A DNA stretch of 64,000 bases from an uncultured Eubacteriales bacterium. Lineage in GTDB: Bacteria > Bacillota > Clostridia > Oscillospirales > Oscillospiraceae. Shown here one piece after another: positions 25,324-33,417 of the stretch. Location: contig URPA01000001.1 in assembly GCA_900549545.1 (NCBI GenBank), positions 124,001-188,000 on the forward strand, read 5' to 3'. Numbering within the stretch: the stretch's first letter is position 1; the number at the start of each line of letters is the position of its first letter. The notes beneath the pieces are model-generated. The model was not told where the DNA came from. It worked only from the letters and a program-made list of their open reading frames with translations, and ran no database searches. The position numbers were made by a program, and so were the translations under genes.

Positions 25324-25943
25324 TGCTGCTTGCGTATTACGGTGAAGCGGGAGGGCTGAGCGCGGATATTTCCGCGCTGTCCGAGTATAGGCGCGAGCGG
25401 ATAAACGCCATGAAAGCTCCGCTGAAAAAGCAGCAGGGCATCTGTGCAGAGCTCCTTTTATATGAGGCTCTGAAAAAGGCCGCGCCGGATATTGCTCCGC
25501 CGCCGGAGATCAGCGTGAATGAGCATGGCAAGCCATATCTCAAAGACGGCGGCGTGTTTTTCAGCCTTTCGCACTCGGAGAATCTCTCCTTTTGTGCTGT
25601 ATCAGAGCTTGAGCTTGGAGCAGATGTTCAGCAGGTACGCCCCTACGACAGACGGCTCATGCTGCGATTTTTCACAGCGGGGGAGCGGAAATATATCGAA
25701 AGCTGCCCTGATATGGACTGCGCCTTCACCCGTGTATGGGCGCTCAAGGAGAGCTATATAAAGGCTGTCGGCTTGGGGCTGTCTATTCCGCTTTCATCCT
25801 TTGACCTCTGCCCGAAAGGTGAGCTTATGTCTGAAATCGACGGACATTACTTCTGGCATTGGCAGGCGGAGGGCTGCATCTTTGCCATCTGCGTGAAAAA
25901 TGGCTCAACAGAGCCGGATATATTCAAAAAAATAGATTTATAA
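25323..25943 (+). CDS. 4'-phosphopantetheinyl transferase, Sfp type
   Basis: A 206-residue enzyme that moves the phosphopantetheine arm of CoA onto carrier proteins. The two conserved blocks are present: GADVQQVRP near residue 98 (Mg-binding Asp) and WALKESYIKAVGLGL near residue 140. It is slightly shorter than Sfp (224 residues). Partners may be the fatty-acid ACP or a secondary-metabolite synthase; none is in this window. Confidence 0.88.
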   Translation: MLLAYYGEAGGLSADISALSEYRRERINAMKAPLKKQQGICAELLLYEALKKAAPDIAPPPEISVNEHGKPYLKDGGVFFSLSHSENLSFCAVSELELGADVQQVRPYDRRLMLRFFTAGERKYIESCPDMDCAFTRVWALKESYIKAVGLGLSIPLSSFDLCPKGELMSEIDGHYFWHWQAEGCIFAICVKNGSTEPDIFKKIDL

Positions 25944-25981
25944 GCTCAATACCTCCGGCTTTGCCGGAGGTATTGAGCTTA
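25941..25981. terminator. Bidirectional terminator between the Sfp-type gene and dapA
   Basis: A 19-bp perfect hairpin (core CCTCCGGC/GCCGGAGG, loop TTT) between convergent genes. Its core is the same as that of the terminator at 9883. Confidence 0.9.
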
Positions 25982-25984
25982 TAG

Positions 25985-26875
25985 TTACACATTCAAACCC
26001 GTGTCGCGCATAACGGAGCGAAGTATGGCCTTGTTGTCCTCGCCTATATTGGTCAGCGGCAGACGCATGATGCCTGAATCCATGTCCAGAAGCTGCATGG
26101 CGGTTTTAATAGGAATCGGGTTTGTCTCGATAAACAGGGCGGAGAAAAGCGCGGCATACTTGCCGTACAGCTCCGTGGCGGACTTGAAATCCCCGTCAAG
26201 GCAGAGTGTACAGAGCTTCGCAACGACCGCCGGGAGAATATTGCCTGCAACAGAGATAACGCCAAGAGCGCCCAATGACATGAGAGGCACGGTGTCGCTG
26301 TCGTTACCGCTCCAGATGTACAGCTCATCCCCACATAGGCTCCGCACCTGTGCGGCAGCGGCGATATTGCCTGAGGCTTCTTTTACGCCGTTTATGTTTG
26401 GGTGCTCCGACAGCGTTTTGTACGTCTGGGCCTCAATGCCGATGCCTGTGCGGCTGGGTACATTGTAGAGAATCATCGGTATATCCACCCTGTCGGCCAC
26501 ATAGGTGAAGTGCTCAATAAGGCCCTTTTGCGTTGACTTGTTGTAATACGGCGTCACCATCAGCACGGCGTCTGCCCCGGCAAAGCGGGCGTTTTCTGCC
26601 CGGTGCAGGGCCTTTACTGTGTCGTTGCAGCCTATCCCGGCGATGATTTTCATGCGCCCGGCGTTATGACGCACCGAGACACGCAGCAGCTCCTCCTGCT
26701 CGTTTTCGCTCAATGTGGCCGCCTCACCGGTTGTGCCGCAGACAACGAGTGCTGAGCTGCCATTTTCATACTGGAAGTCTATATTTTTCTTCAGACGCTC
26801 ATAATCCACGCCGGTCTCGCTGAATGGAGTCACAATAGCGGTACAGGAACCGCTGAAAACAGGAACTTTAACCAT
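25985..26875 (-). CDS. dapA: 4-hydroxy-tetrahydrodipicolinate synthase
   Basis: A 296-residue class I aldolase that condenses pyruvate with aspartate semialdehyde, the first committed step to diaminopimelate, lysine and spore dipicolinate. The N-terminal GSCTAIVTPF, the CGTTGEAATL motif, the catalytic Tyr in ILYNVPSRTG and the Schiff-base Lys in GVKEASGN are all present. Length is normal. It has an AAGGAGG site and stands alone, convergent with the Sfp-type gene. No lysine riboswitch is visible in the upstream gap. Confidence 0.96.
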   Translation of the reverse strand: MVKVPVFSGSCTAIVTPFSETGVDYERLKKNIDFQYENGSSALVVCGTTGEAATLSENEQEELLRVSVRHNAGRMKIIAGIGCNDTVKALHRAENARFAGADAVLMVTPYYNKSTQKGLIEHFTYVADRVDIPMILYNVPSRTGIGIEAQTYKTLSEHPNINGVKEASGNIAAAAQVRSLCGDELYIWSGNDSDTVPLMSLGALGVISVAGNILPAVVAKLCTLCLDGDFKSATELYGKYAALFSALFIETNPIPIKTAMQLLDMDSGIMRLPLTNIGEDNKAILRSVMRDTGLNV

Positions 26876-26932
26876 GTTGCCCTCCTTTTTAACATCGAGA
26901 CAATCTATTCAAAACATTGGCGAAATATGATA

Positions 26933-26961
26933 GTGACAAGTTTTGACGGCCATGGTATAAT
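26933..26961 (+). promoter_or_regulatory. Promoter of the SpoIID-domain/queA operon
   Basis: GTGACA (26933-26938), a 17-base spacer and TATAAT (26956-26961), 38 bases upstream of the start codon. Confidence 0.6.
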
Positions 26962-26998
26962 CATGTGTCTGAAATAAAATGACGCTTAGAGTGCTGCT

Positions 26999-28189
26999 AT
27001 GAAGAAAATTTTCAAAAATCTCATAATTTTGCTTGCTGTTCTGCTTTGCCTGCAAGGCTCTGCCGCAAGCGCGCTTTCCTCGGATGCCGAGCTGGACTGC
27101 TCGACGGTTCGCGTTGGTTTGGTCTATGGTGATGAGGCGGTGCACACCGCGCAGTTTAAAAGTGTAAGCGGAGAAGGCTTTATGCTTGGCCAGTACGATG
27201 CCGGCCGCGAATTTCACTGTGAGCTTGAGACGCAGGCTTCAAGCCTCACAATAGCGCTTTATGACGGGGTTATAAATGTACTTGAAACGTACAGCGGTGC
27301 GCTTATCTGCACTGTTAACGGCGGCAGTATCGCGCTTTTGCCAGCGGAGGATGCTTTAACTGAGTATGGCGGGAAGCAATATCGCGGCGGCTTTGCCTGC
27401 CTCATCGAAGAAAAAGGCCTGAGTGTTATAAACTATGTCGGCCTTGAGGACTATGTAAAGGGCGTTGTCCCATATGAAATGAGCGCGAGCTGGGGTGTTG
27501 AGGCCCTGAAAGCGCAGGCAGTATGCGCCAGAACATATGCGGTGTACAACCAGAACGAGTATGAAGAGTTCGGCTTTGACATCACGGACGACACATACAG
27601 CCAGGTCTATAACGGCGTTCTGGAGGCAACCGAGGATACTGACAGAGCCGTTGACGAGACAGAAGGGGAGCTTATCCGCTATAATGGCGAGGTGTGCGAA
27701 ATCTATTATTTCGCTGCCGATGGCGGGGCCACCGAGGACGGGATAAACGTCTTTGACGCTGATAGGCCTTATCTGCGCGGAAAATATGACCACTATGAAA
27801 GAATGGTCGACTTTTCGGTAAAGAACTGGACAGCGCACCGCAGCGGCTGGGAGATTGGTGAGATTCTGCGCGAAAAGGGCTATGATATCGGAGGTGTTAC
27901 CAGTATCGAGCGCACCCGCTCAAGGACGGGCAACAACATCGCCTTGAAGTTTTTCGACGCGGAGGGGAGAAGCGCTCTTGTCGCCGGGCGCAGCTGCTAT
28001 AATATGCTGCGGCTCAACAGCTGCCGCTTCAGTATTGTGACTACTGATGACGGCTTTGATTTTCTTGGGCATGGCTGGGGGCACAGCTGCGGCATGAGCC
28101 AATGGGGCGCCAAAGCCATGGCCGAGGTCTACGGCTATGATTATGAAGAGATAATAAAGTTTTATTTTACCGGGGTATATATTGAATGA
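26999..28189 (+). CDS. SpoIID/LytB domain protein
   Basis: A 396-residue exported protein with a signal-peptide-like N-terminus (residues 1-25). The SpoIID domain is recognisable from [27 protein letters not shown] through [11 protein letters not shown] to the C-terminal [20 protein letters not shown]. In sporulation SpoIID is the peptidoglycan lytic transglycosylase that drives engulfment; this protein may be SpoIID itself or a vegetative LytB-type relative. The N-terminal 110 residues are an extra domain. It overlaps queA by 4 bases, an arrangement not explained by tRNA modification. Confidence 0.88.
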   Translation: MKKIFKNLIILLAVLLCLQGSAASALSSDAELDCSTVRVGLVYGDEAVHTAQFKSVSGEGFMLGQYDAGREFHCELETQASSLTIALYDGVINVLETYSGALICTVNGGSIALLPAEDALTEYGGKQYRGGFACLIEEKGLSVINYVGLEDYVKGVVPYEMSASWGVEALKAQAVCARTYAVYNQNEYEEFGFDITDDTYSQVYNGVLEATEDTDRAVDETEGELIRYNGEVCEIYYFAADGGATEDGINVFDADRPYLRGKYDHYERMVDFSVKNWTAHRSGWEIGEILREKGYDIGGVTSIERTRSRTGNNIALKFFDAEGRSALVAGRSCYNMLRLNSCRFSIVTTDDGFDFLGHGWGHSCGMSQWGAKAMAEVYGYDYEEIIKFYFTGVYIE

Positions 28190-29208
28190 AAAAATCAGAT
28201 TTTTACTTTGACCTGCCGGAGGAGCTTATCGCTCAGACGCCTATTCAGCAGCGCGACCATTCAAGGCTGCTCGTTATGGACAAGCAGACCGGCGCTTTGG
28301 AGCACAGGCACTTTTTTGACCTGCCGGAGTATCTCAGGGCAGGGGACTGCCTTGTGCTCAATAACTCCCGCGTGCTCCCCGCCCGTCTTATCGGAACGAG
28401 AGCAACCGGTGGAAGCGTGGAGCTTGTCCTGCTGCGCGATTTGGATGAGGGGAGATGGGAATGCCTCAGCCGCCCCGGACGCAAGACCAGGCCCGGAACA
28501 GAGCTATTTTTCGGCGGAGATAAGCTGCGCGCAACGGTGGAGAGCGTCATTGAGGGCGGCAACCGCATAGTGCAGTTTCATTATGACGGCATTTTTATGG
28601 AGATTCTTGAGAGCCTTGGCAAGATGCCGCTGCCGCCTTATATCAAGGAGGAGCTTAACGACCCCGAGCGCTACCAGACGGTGTACTCCAAGGAGCTTGG
28701 CAGCGCCGCCGCGCCAACAGCCGGGCTGCATTTCACAAAAGAGCTTCTAAAGCAGCTTGAGGATATGGGTGTCACGGTAAAATATGTGACGCTGCATGTG
28801 GGCCTCGGTACCTTCCGCCCTGTCAAGGAGGATGAGATTGAGGATCACGAGATGCACTCCGAATTTTGCATCATCCCGCAGGATACCGCCGACGCGGTCA
28901 ACCGCACACACGCAAACGGCGGCAGGGTTATCGCTGTGGGGACGACTTCATGCAGGACGCTTGAGAGCTTCACCACTGAGGACGGAATTTTACAGGCAAA
29001 GTCCGGCTGGACGGATATTTTTATCTATCCGGGCTATAAATTCAAATGTATCGACGCACTGATTACAAACTTCCACCTGCCGGAGAGCACGCTTATTATG
29101 CTGGTCTCCGCGCTTGCGGGCAGAGAGCACGTTCTCAACGCTTATAAAACCGCCGTGGAGGAGCGATACCGCTTCTTTTCCTTCGGTGATGCGATGCTGA
29201 TTAAATGA
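28186..29208 (+). CDS. queA: S-adenosylmethionine:tRNA ribosyltransferase-isomerase
   Basis: A 340-residue enzyme that makes epoxyqueuosine by moving the ribosyl part of SAM onto preQ1 in tRNA. Family motifs include the N-terminal [43 protein letters not shown] and GLHFTKELL. Length is normal. It is followed, after a toxin-antitoxin remnant, by tgt and yajC, the usual queuosine operon order. Confidence 0.96.
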   Translation: MKKSDFYFDLPEELIAQTPIQQRDHSRLLVMDKQTGALEHRHFFDLPEYLRAGDCLVLNNSRVLPARLIGTRATGGSVELVLLRDLDEGRWECLSRPGRKTRPGTELFFGGDKLRATVESVIEGGNRIVQFHYDGIFMEILESLGKMPLPPYIKEELNDPERYQTVYSKELGSAAAPTAGLHFTKELLKQLEDMGVTVKYVTLHVGLGTFRPVKEDEIEDHEMHSEFCIIPQDTADAVNRTHANGGRVIAVGTTSCRTLESFTTEDGILQAKSGWTDIFIYPGYKFKCIDALITNFHLPESTLIMLVSALAGREHVLNAYKTAVEERYRFFSFGDAMLIK

Positions 29209-29253
29209 AGAAGCAGCGCTCAATAGCAGATGTTACCTCATTTCAAAATCTGA

Positions 29254-29282
29254 TTGCATAAAATGCGGCAATCTGATAAAAT
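29254..29282 (+). promoter_or_regulatory. Promoter of the toxin-antitoxin remnant
   Basis: TTGCAT (29254-29259), a 17-base spacer and TAAAAT (29277-29282). Two AATCTGAT direct repeats (29247-29254 and 29270-29277) overlap both hexamers, a possible binding site for the TA repressor. Confidence 0.5.
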
Positions 29283-29321
29283 GTAAATGGTGAGTATACA
29301 TCTTCTGAAAGGATGTGCCAC

Positions 29322-29581
29322 ATGGTAATTAAATATTCCAAGGACTCGTTAAAGTTTCTCAGTAAACTTGATAAAAAATCGGTCAATCGTATCAGAGCCG
29401 CCATAGAGGACTTGACCTTAACCCACCGAAGGGTGACATCAAGGTCATGCAAGGCTACACTGATAACAGAAAACGGTTGCGGGTTGGAACATGGCGCATC
29501 ATTTTTAAGTACGGTGTTGAAGGTGAAATTGAAATTTTGTTTATCATCGACATTGGAAATCGAGGAGACGTCTATAAGTAA
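29322..29581 (+). pseudogene. RelE-family toxin, frameshifted
   Basis: The N-terminal part, [19 protein letters not shown] to IEDLT, reads in one frame. The RelE core and C-terminus ([12 protein letters not shown], then [13 protein letters not shown], then a GNRGDVYK end) continue from 29423 in the frame shifted by -1 and stop at 29581. Together they give a normal RelE-length toxin (about 86 residues), so one base appears to be missing near 29420 in TTAACCC. As written, the first frame runs on into nonsense to 29627. A sequencing error or a programmed shift cannot be excluded. The antitoxin gene follows 12 bases later. Confidence 0.78.
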
Positions 29582-29593
29582 GGAGGTAGTGAT

Positions 29594-29815
29594 ATGTCAA
29601 ATATGGCTTTGGATGCCGCCCGCTTGATGGATATGCTGCCTGATGATGATAAGAGCTTTGCCTATGAGTTCATCAAAAAATTGGTGAAGGCATGGGACCC
29701 TGATTTTACTAAGGTAACACCAGAGGAGGCTGAAAAGATAAAGGCGGCTGAAAACAGTGGCTTTATTGCTGACAGTGACATTGATTGGGACAATCTGAGC
29801 AAAATAGCTCTGTGA
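29594..29815 (+). CDS. Putative antitoxin of the RelE module
   Basis: A 73-residue acidic protein with a strong AGGAGG site. The N-terminal half (MALDAARLMDMLPDDDKSFA) looks helical, and the DPDFTKVTPEEAEKIKAAE segment is common in small Firmicute antitoxins encoded beside RelE-like toxins. The toxin-first order resembles HigBA-type modules. Since the toxin frame is broken, this may be a solitary antitoxin kept as a repressor or as protection against related toxins. The family assignment rests on pattern and position. Confidence 0.68.
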   Translation: MSNMALDAARLMDMLPDDDKSFAYEFIKKLVKAWDPDFTKVTPEEAEKIKAAENSGFIADSDIDWDNLSKIAL

Positions 29816-29827
29816 TAGAGACATTAG

Positions 29828-29858
29828 GCAAAAAAGCCCCCCGAAGGGGCTTTTTTGC
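29828..29858 (+). terminator. Terminator between the antitoxin and tgt
   Basis: A hairpin with arms GCAAAAAAGCCCC and its complement, loop CCGAA, followed by the T-run of the right arm. It lies between two genes that are normally co-transcribed in the queuosine operon. Confidence 0.85.
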
Positions 29859-29883
29859 TGAATACAAGATAAGGGATGATACG

Positions 29884-31014
29884 GTGTACAAACTTATAAA
29901 ACAGGAGGGACACGCCCGCAGAGGCGAATTTGATACGCCCCACGGAAAGGTTCAGACCCCGGTTTTCATGAACGTGGGCACACAGGGGGCGATAAAAGGC
30001 GCACTGTCTGCTGAGGATCTTGAAAACATCGGCTGCCAGGTTGAGCTTTCAAACACATACCATCTCCACGTCCGCCCCGGGGATAAGCTCATAAAAGAGC
30101 TCGGCGGCCTGCATCGCTTTATGACCTGGAACGGCCCCATACTCACCGACAGCGGCGGCTTCCAGATTTTTTCCCTCGCAAAGCTGCGAAAGATAAAGGA
30201 AGAGGGCGTCAACTTCAACTCCCACGTGGACGGGCGGCATATCTTCATGGGGCCGGAGGAGAGCATGCGTATACAGGCAAACCTCGGCTCTGATATAGCC
30301 ATGGCCTTTGACGAGTGCATAAAAATTCCCTCACCCAAGGACTATGTAAAGCAATCCTGCGACAGGACATACCGGTGGCTTGCCCGCTGTAAGGCGGCGC
30401 TGGCGGAATATAATGCGGAAGAGGACGCTGTTAACCCGGGGCAGATGCTCTTTGGCATCAATCAGGGCGCGGTTTTCCATGATTTGCGCATTGAGCATAT
30501 GCAGAAGATTGCCGAGCTTGATTTGCCGGGGTACGCTATCGGAGGCCTCGCGGTAGGGGAGACCCATCAGGAGATGTACGACACTATTGAGGCCGTGGAG
30601 GAGTACATGCCCAAGGACAAGCCCCGCTACCTCATGGGTGTCGGAACGCCGGGGAACATCATTGAGGGCGTTGCCCGCGGGGTCGATTTCTTTGACTGCG
30701 TCATGCCTGCGCGAAACGGGCGGCACGGGCATCTTTTCACATGGGGTGGGATAATAAACATCAAGAATGAAAAGTACCTGCGCGATGAGCAGCCCATTGA
30801 CCCGATGTGCAACTGCCCGGTCTGCCGCCGGTATTCAAGGGCGTATCTTAGGCATCTTTTCAAGGCGGAGGAGATGCTTGCCATGCGCTTTTCAGTGATG
30901 CACAACCTGTATTTCTACAATAATCTCACAAAACGCATCCGCGAGAGTCTTGAGGCCGGTGAATTTGCGGCTTTTCGGCGTGAATTTACAGAAATTTTAG
31001 ATAAACGCATTTAA
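29884..31014 (+). CDS. tgt: Queuine/preQ1 tRNA-guanine transglycosylase
   Basis: A 376-residue enzyme exchanging G34 for preQ1 in GUN-anticodon tRNAs. It has the nucleophile region GFQIFSLAKLRKIKEEGV, the catalytic Asp in AMAFDECIK, the GGLAVGE motif, and the zinc site CNCPVCRRYSRAYLRHL. A GTG at 29884 is the start: VYKLIKQEGHARRGEFDTPHG matches family N-termini and AAGGGA lies upstream. The longer open frame from 29785 runs through the terminator and antitoxin and is not real. The gene begins 26 bases after that terminator, and no clear promoter lies between them. Confidence 0.95.
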   Translation: MYKLIKQEGHARRGEFDTPHGKVQTPVFMNVGTQGAIKGALSAEDLENIGCQVELSNTYHLHVRPGDKLIKELGGLHRFMTWNGPILTDSGGFQIFSLAKLRKIKEEGVNFNSHVDGRHIFMGPEESMRIQANLGSDIAMAFDECIKIPSPKDYVKQSCDRTYRWLARCKAALAEYNAEEDAVNPGQMLFGINQGAVFHDLRIEHMQKIAELDLPGYAIGGLAVGETHQEMYDTIEAVEEYMPKDKPRYLMGVGTPGNIIEGVARGVDFFDCVMPARNGRHGHLFTWGGIINIKNEKYLRDEQPIDPMCNCPVCRRYSRAYLRHLFKAEEMLAMRFSVMHNLYFYNNLTKRIRESLEAGEFAAFRREFTEILDKRI

Positions 31015-31019
31015 GTAGC

Positions 31020-31048
31020 TTGAAATTGTTTGCATAACAATGTATAAT
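31020..31048 (+). promoter_or_regulatory. yajC promoter
   Basis: TTGAAA (31020-31025), a 17-base spacer and TATAAT (31043-31048), just after the tgt stop codon. Confidence 0.7.
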
Positions 31049-31080
31049 AACGACAATATAAGTTTGGAGGTAAATTCCTG

Positions 31081-31425
31081 ATGAATCTTTTTCTTACAGC
31101 CGATGCAGCAGCGGCAGCAGGTGGCGGCGGATCTATGATCCTCATGCTCGTGCTGATGTTCGCCATTTTCTACTTCTTTATTATTCGCCCCGAAAATAAG
31201 AAGAAGAAAAAGACCGAAGAGATGCGCAGCTCTCTGAGCATCGGTGATGAGATAACCACTATCGGCGGTCTCACCGGCAAAATCGTGCAGGTGACCGAGG
31301 ATACCATCACTTTCGAGACCGGTGAGGACAGAGTCCGTATCCAGGCTAAAAAGTGGTCCATTTCCACCACCGCCAAGATGGAAGCTGCCGAGGCTGAGGC
31401 CCGCAGCAAGAAAGGCAAAAAGTAA
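31081..31425 (+). CDS. yajC: Preprotein translocase accessory subunit YajC
   Basis: A 114-residue single-span membrane protein. One transmembrane helix (about residues 20-39) ends in the conserved FIIRPENKKKKK motif, followed by a small beta-rich cytoplasmic domain starting LSIGDEITTIGGLTGKI. It associates with SecDF. The order tgt-yajC is a standard arrangement. Confidence 0.93.
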   Translation: MNLFLTADAAAAAGGGGSMILMLVLMFAIFYFFIIRPENKKKKKTEEMRSSLSIGDEITTIGGLTGKIVQVTEDTITFETGEDRVRIQAKKWSISTTAKMEAAEAEARSKKGKK

Positions 31426-31439
31426 TATTCGATTACGCA

Positions 31440-31464
31440 GGGCCCGGCTCAAAAGGCCGGGCCT
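31440..31464 (+). terminator. Terminator after yajC
   Basis: A GC-rich hairpin (GGCCCGGC/GCCGGGCC) with loop TCAAAAG; the T-run is weak (TTAAT). Confidence 0.6.
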
Positions 31465-31497
31465 TAATATACTCTTACACGAAATGGAGATAATATA

Positions 31498-31809
31498 ATG
31501 GCTGAGATCGTTATTACCGAAGAAAATTTTGAGCAGGAAGTTCTGAAGTCCGATATTCCCGTTCTTGTTGATTTTTGGGCCACCTGGTGCGGCCCCTGCC
31601 GTATGCTGGCTCCTACCATTGCAGAGCTCGCCGAGGAGCTTAACGGCAAGGTCAAGGTCGGCAAGGTCGATGTGGACGAGCAGCCGGGGTTGGCCGCAAA
31701 GTTTGGTGTCAGCAGCATACCCACGCTTATCGTCTTTGAGGGCGGCAAGGCCAAGTCCACCACTGTTGGCGTGCGCCCCAAGGGCATGATACTCGATTTG
31801 CTGAAATAA
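31498..31809 (+). CDS. trxA: Thioredoxin
   Basis: A 103-residue cytosolic disulfide reductant. WCGPC is at residues 30-34, with the cis-Pro in SSIPTLIVF. Length and motifs are those of classical TrxA. A GGAG site lies 9 bases upstream. No thioredoxin reductase is adjacent. Confidence 0.96.
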   Translation: MAEIVITEENFEQEVLKSDIPVLVDFWATWCGPCRMLAPTIAELAEELNGKVKVGKVDVDEQPGLAAKFGVSSIPTLIVFEGGKAKSTTVGVRPKGMILDLLK

Positions 31810-31935
31810 TTTCAAAACACCGGGAGAGTGCATGCTTTCCCGGTATTTTTGCGCAGTTAACATAATTCAAAAAATTTTCACCAATCCAGCAGGAACGTGG
31901 AGTATAATGGTAAAAAAATATAGAGAGGTTCTGAG

Positions 31936-32640
31936 ATGGATACAAATACACCTGAAAACGATGAGCAGCTCCAGCAGCTTCTGCTTGAAAGAGTCACTTC
32001 TGAGGAGAATATAAAAAAAGCGCTTTTTGATTTTTCCTCGAGCTTCCGGGAGATGATGGCCTACTACCGCTGCGCCATGATGGAGGTCACGACCAAGTTC
32101 AATGTCCTCAGTGAGGAGCTTTCTCTTGAGTATGACCACAACCCCATTGAGAGCATAAAAACCCGCCTGAAAGCCCCTGAGAGCATTCTGGAAAAGCTTC
32201 AGCGCAAGGGCCTGCCGGTGTCGCTCAAGAGCGTGGAGGAGAATCTTTACGATGTGGCCGGAGTGCGCGTTATCTGCGGTTTTCCATCGGATATCTATAT
32301 GCTGGCGGACGCTTTTTTGAAGCAGGATGATGTCATTCTTCTTCAGCGCAAGGATTACATCAAAAACCCCAAACCCAACGGGTACAGAAGCCTGCATCTT
32401 GTTGTTAAAACGCCTATTTTCCTGCATAACCAGAAAAAGATGATGAATGTTGAGGTACAGTTTCGAACCATTTCCATGGACTGGTGGGCGACGCTTGAAC
32501 ACAAAATCCGCTATAAAAAGGACATTGAATCCTCCCCGCTTATTGACAGCGAGCTTTTTGCCTGCGCGGAGATAAGCGCAAGGCTTGATAGGCGCATGGA
32601 GGATATACACCGCCGCGTTGCAAAACAGAACAATAAATGA
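31936..32640 (+). CDS. Small alarmone synthetase (GTP pyrophosphokinase, RelQ/YjbM type)
   Basis: A 234-residue (p)ppGpp synthetase without the hydrolase, TGS and ACT domains of long RelA/SpoT proteins. The synthetase core is visible in SLKSVEENLYDVAGVRVICGFPSDIY, KDYIKNPKPNGYRSLHLVV and VEVQFRTISMDWWATLEHKIRYKK. Length fits the RelQ group. It likely makes ppGpp or pGpp during stress, outside ribosome control. It is a single gene ending at a strong hairpin. Confidence 0.92.
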   Translation: MDTNTPENDEQLQQLLLERVTSEENIKKALFDFSSSFREMMAYYRCAMMEVTTKFNVLSEELSLEYDHNPIESIKTRLKAPESILEKLQRKGLPVSLKSVEENLYDVAGVRVICGFPSDIYMLADAFLKQDDVILLQRKDYIKNPKPNGYRSLHLVVKTPIFLHNQKKMMNVEVQFRTISMDWWATLEHKIRYKKDIESSPLIDSELFACAEISARLDRRMEDIHRRVAKQNNK

Positions 32641-32678
32641 AAAAATAAGGGCAGACCGCATGGTCAGCCCTTATTTTT
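32641..32678. terminator. Bidirectional terminator between the alarmone synthetase and ThyA-like genes
   Basis: A 12-bp perfect hairpin (AAAAATAAGGGC and its complement) with an inner GACC/GGTC stem, between convergent genes. Confidence 0.88.
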
Positions 32679-33330
32679 AGATATACTTCTCATCACGCAG
32701 GATTTTCAATACCTTTTCCTTATCACGCAGGTAAAAATGCGCGGATTTGACAATAAGCGTCAGCTTGCCGCAGGGCAGGCCGGTTTTCTCGGCAATGTCC
32801 TTTTGTATCAGGTGCAGCATGACGAGGTTTACATACGCCTTGCAGCCAAAATCCAGCGCGCGGCAGTAGGCCGTCATGTTGAGTTCCCCTCCAAGCACCT
32901 GAAAATCCAGCATGCTGACGCAGGGAATATAGCCCTCGTCTGTCAGCGGCTCAAACATGGTGATGGCGGCAGAACGTGTAGTCGGATTCTTGCGCAGGCG
33001 TTCAACAAGCCACTCCACCTGATTTTTCGTTCCCATATAGGAATACAGACGGGAGGCATAGGAGTTTTCGTGGTGAAGCTCAGGCACAGCGCCTTGCACG
33101 GTGAAGTTGCGCACCATCCAGTCGTATTCCTCCTGGACCTTGTGCTTTTCGATGATAGCGTCCGGTAAGTTGGCACCTACAACATCGGCAGTAAGACCGA
33201 ATAGCTCTTTCGCCTCCGCCTGCTCCCCGGCGTTATCGGTGTAAATCGTCTCAGCTCCGTCCTGCTCAATTTCAGCAAGAACCTTGACCCATAGTGAGCC
33301 GAGGCTTTGAAAAGCGCCCAAATCCCGCAT
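32677..33330 (-). CDS. Thymidylate synthase-like protein (short ThyA type)
   Basis: A 217-residue protein of the thymidylate synthase/dCMP hydroxymethylase fold, shorter than standard ThyA (about 264) and closer to archaeal lengths. The catalytic Cys137 in IPCVSMLDFQ, Asp160 in RALDF, Asn168 in AYVNL, and the His198-x-Tyr200 pair in AHFYLRD can all be aligned with ThyA active-site residues, but the usual QRSxD reads CRALD. It probably methylates dUMP or a related pyrimidine nucleotide using a folate. It has its own promoter, placed in the terminator of the upstream ABC operon. Confidence 0.75.
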   Translation of the reverse strand: MRDLGAFQSLGSLWVKVLAEIEQDGAETIYTDNAGEQAEAKELFGLTADVVGANLPDAIIEKHKVQEEYDWMVRNFTVQGAVPELHHENSYASRLYSYMGTKNQVEWLVERLRKNPTTRSAAITMFEPLTDEGYIPCVSMLDFQVLGGELNMTAYCRALDFGCKAYVNLVMLHLIQKDIAEKTGLPCGKLTLIVKSAHFYLRDKEKVLKILRDEKYI

Positions 33331-33365
33331 AAATTTTCTCCTTTTTCAGATAATCAGTCGCGGTG

Positions 33366-33394
33366 ATTATAAAACAAAACCCGCCGAAAAGCAA
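33366..33394 (-). promoter_or_regulatory. Promoter of the ThyA-like gene
   Basis: Minus-strand TTGCTT (33389-33394), a 17-base spacer and TATAAT (33366-33371). The -35 lies in the loop of the ABC-operon terminator. Confidence 0.6.
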
Positions 33395-33409
33395 CAGACT
33401 ATCGGCGGG
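33380..33409 (-). terminator. Terminator of the tryptophan-type ABC operon
   Basis: An 8-bp CCCGCCGA/TCGGCGGG hairpin with a 14-base loop, followed on the minus strand by TTTTGTTTTA. Confidence 0.7.
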
Positions 33410-33417
33410 TATGTTAT

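Noticed and set aside
9883..25981. A dispersed repeat family based on the shared CCTCCGGC/GCCGGAGG core at 9883-9921 and 25941-25981
   Set aside because: Only the hairpin core is shared and the outer arms differ; both sit between convergent genes, so ordinary terminators explain them.
29785..29883. Upstream extension of tgt
   Set aside because: It would translate the antitoxin end and a terminator hairpin; the GTG at 29884 matches the family N-terminus and has a ribosome site.
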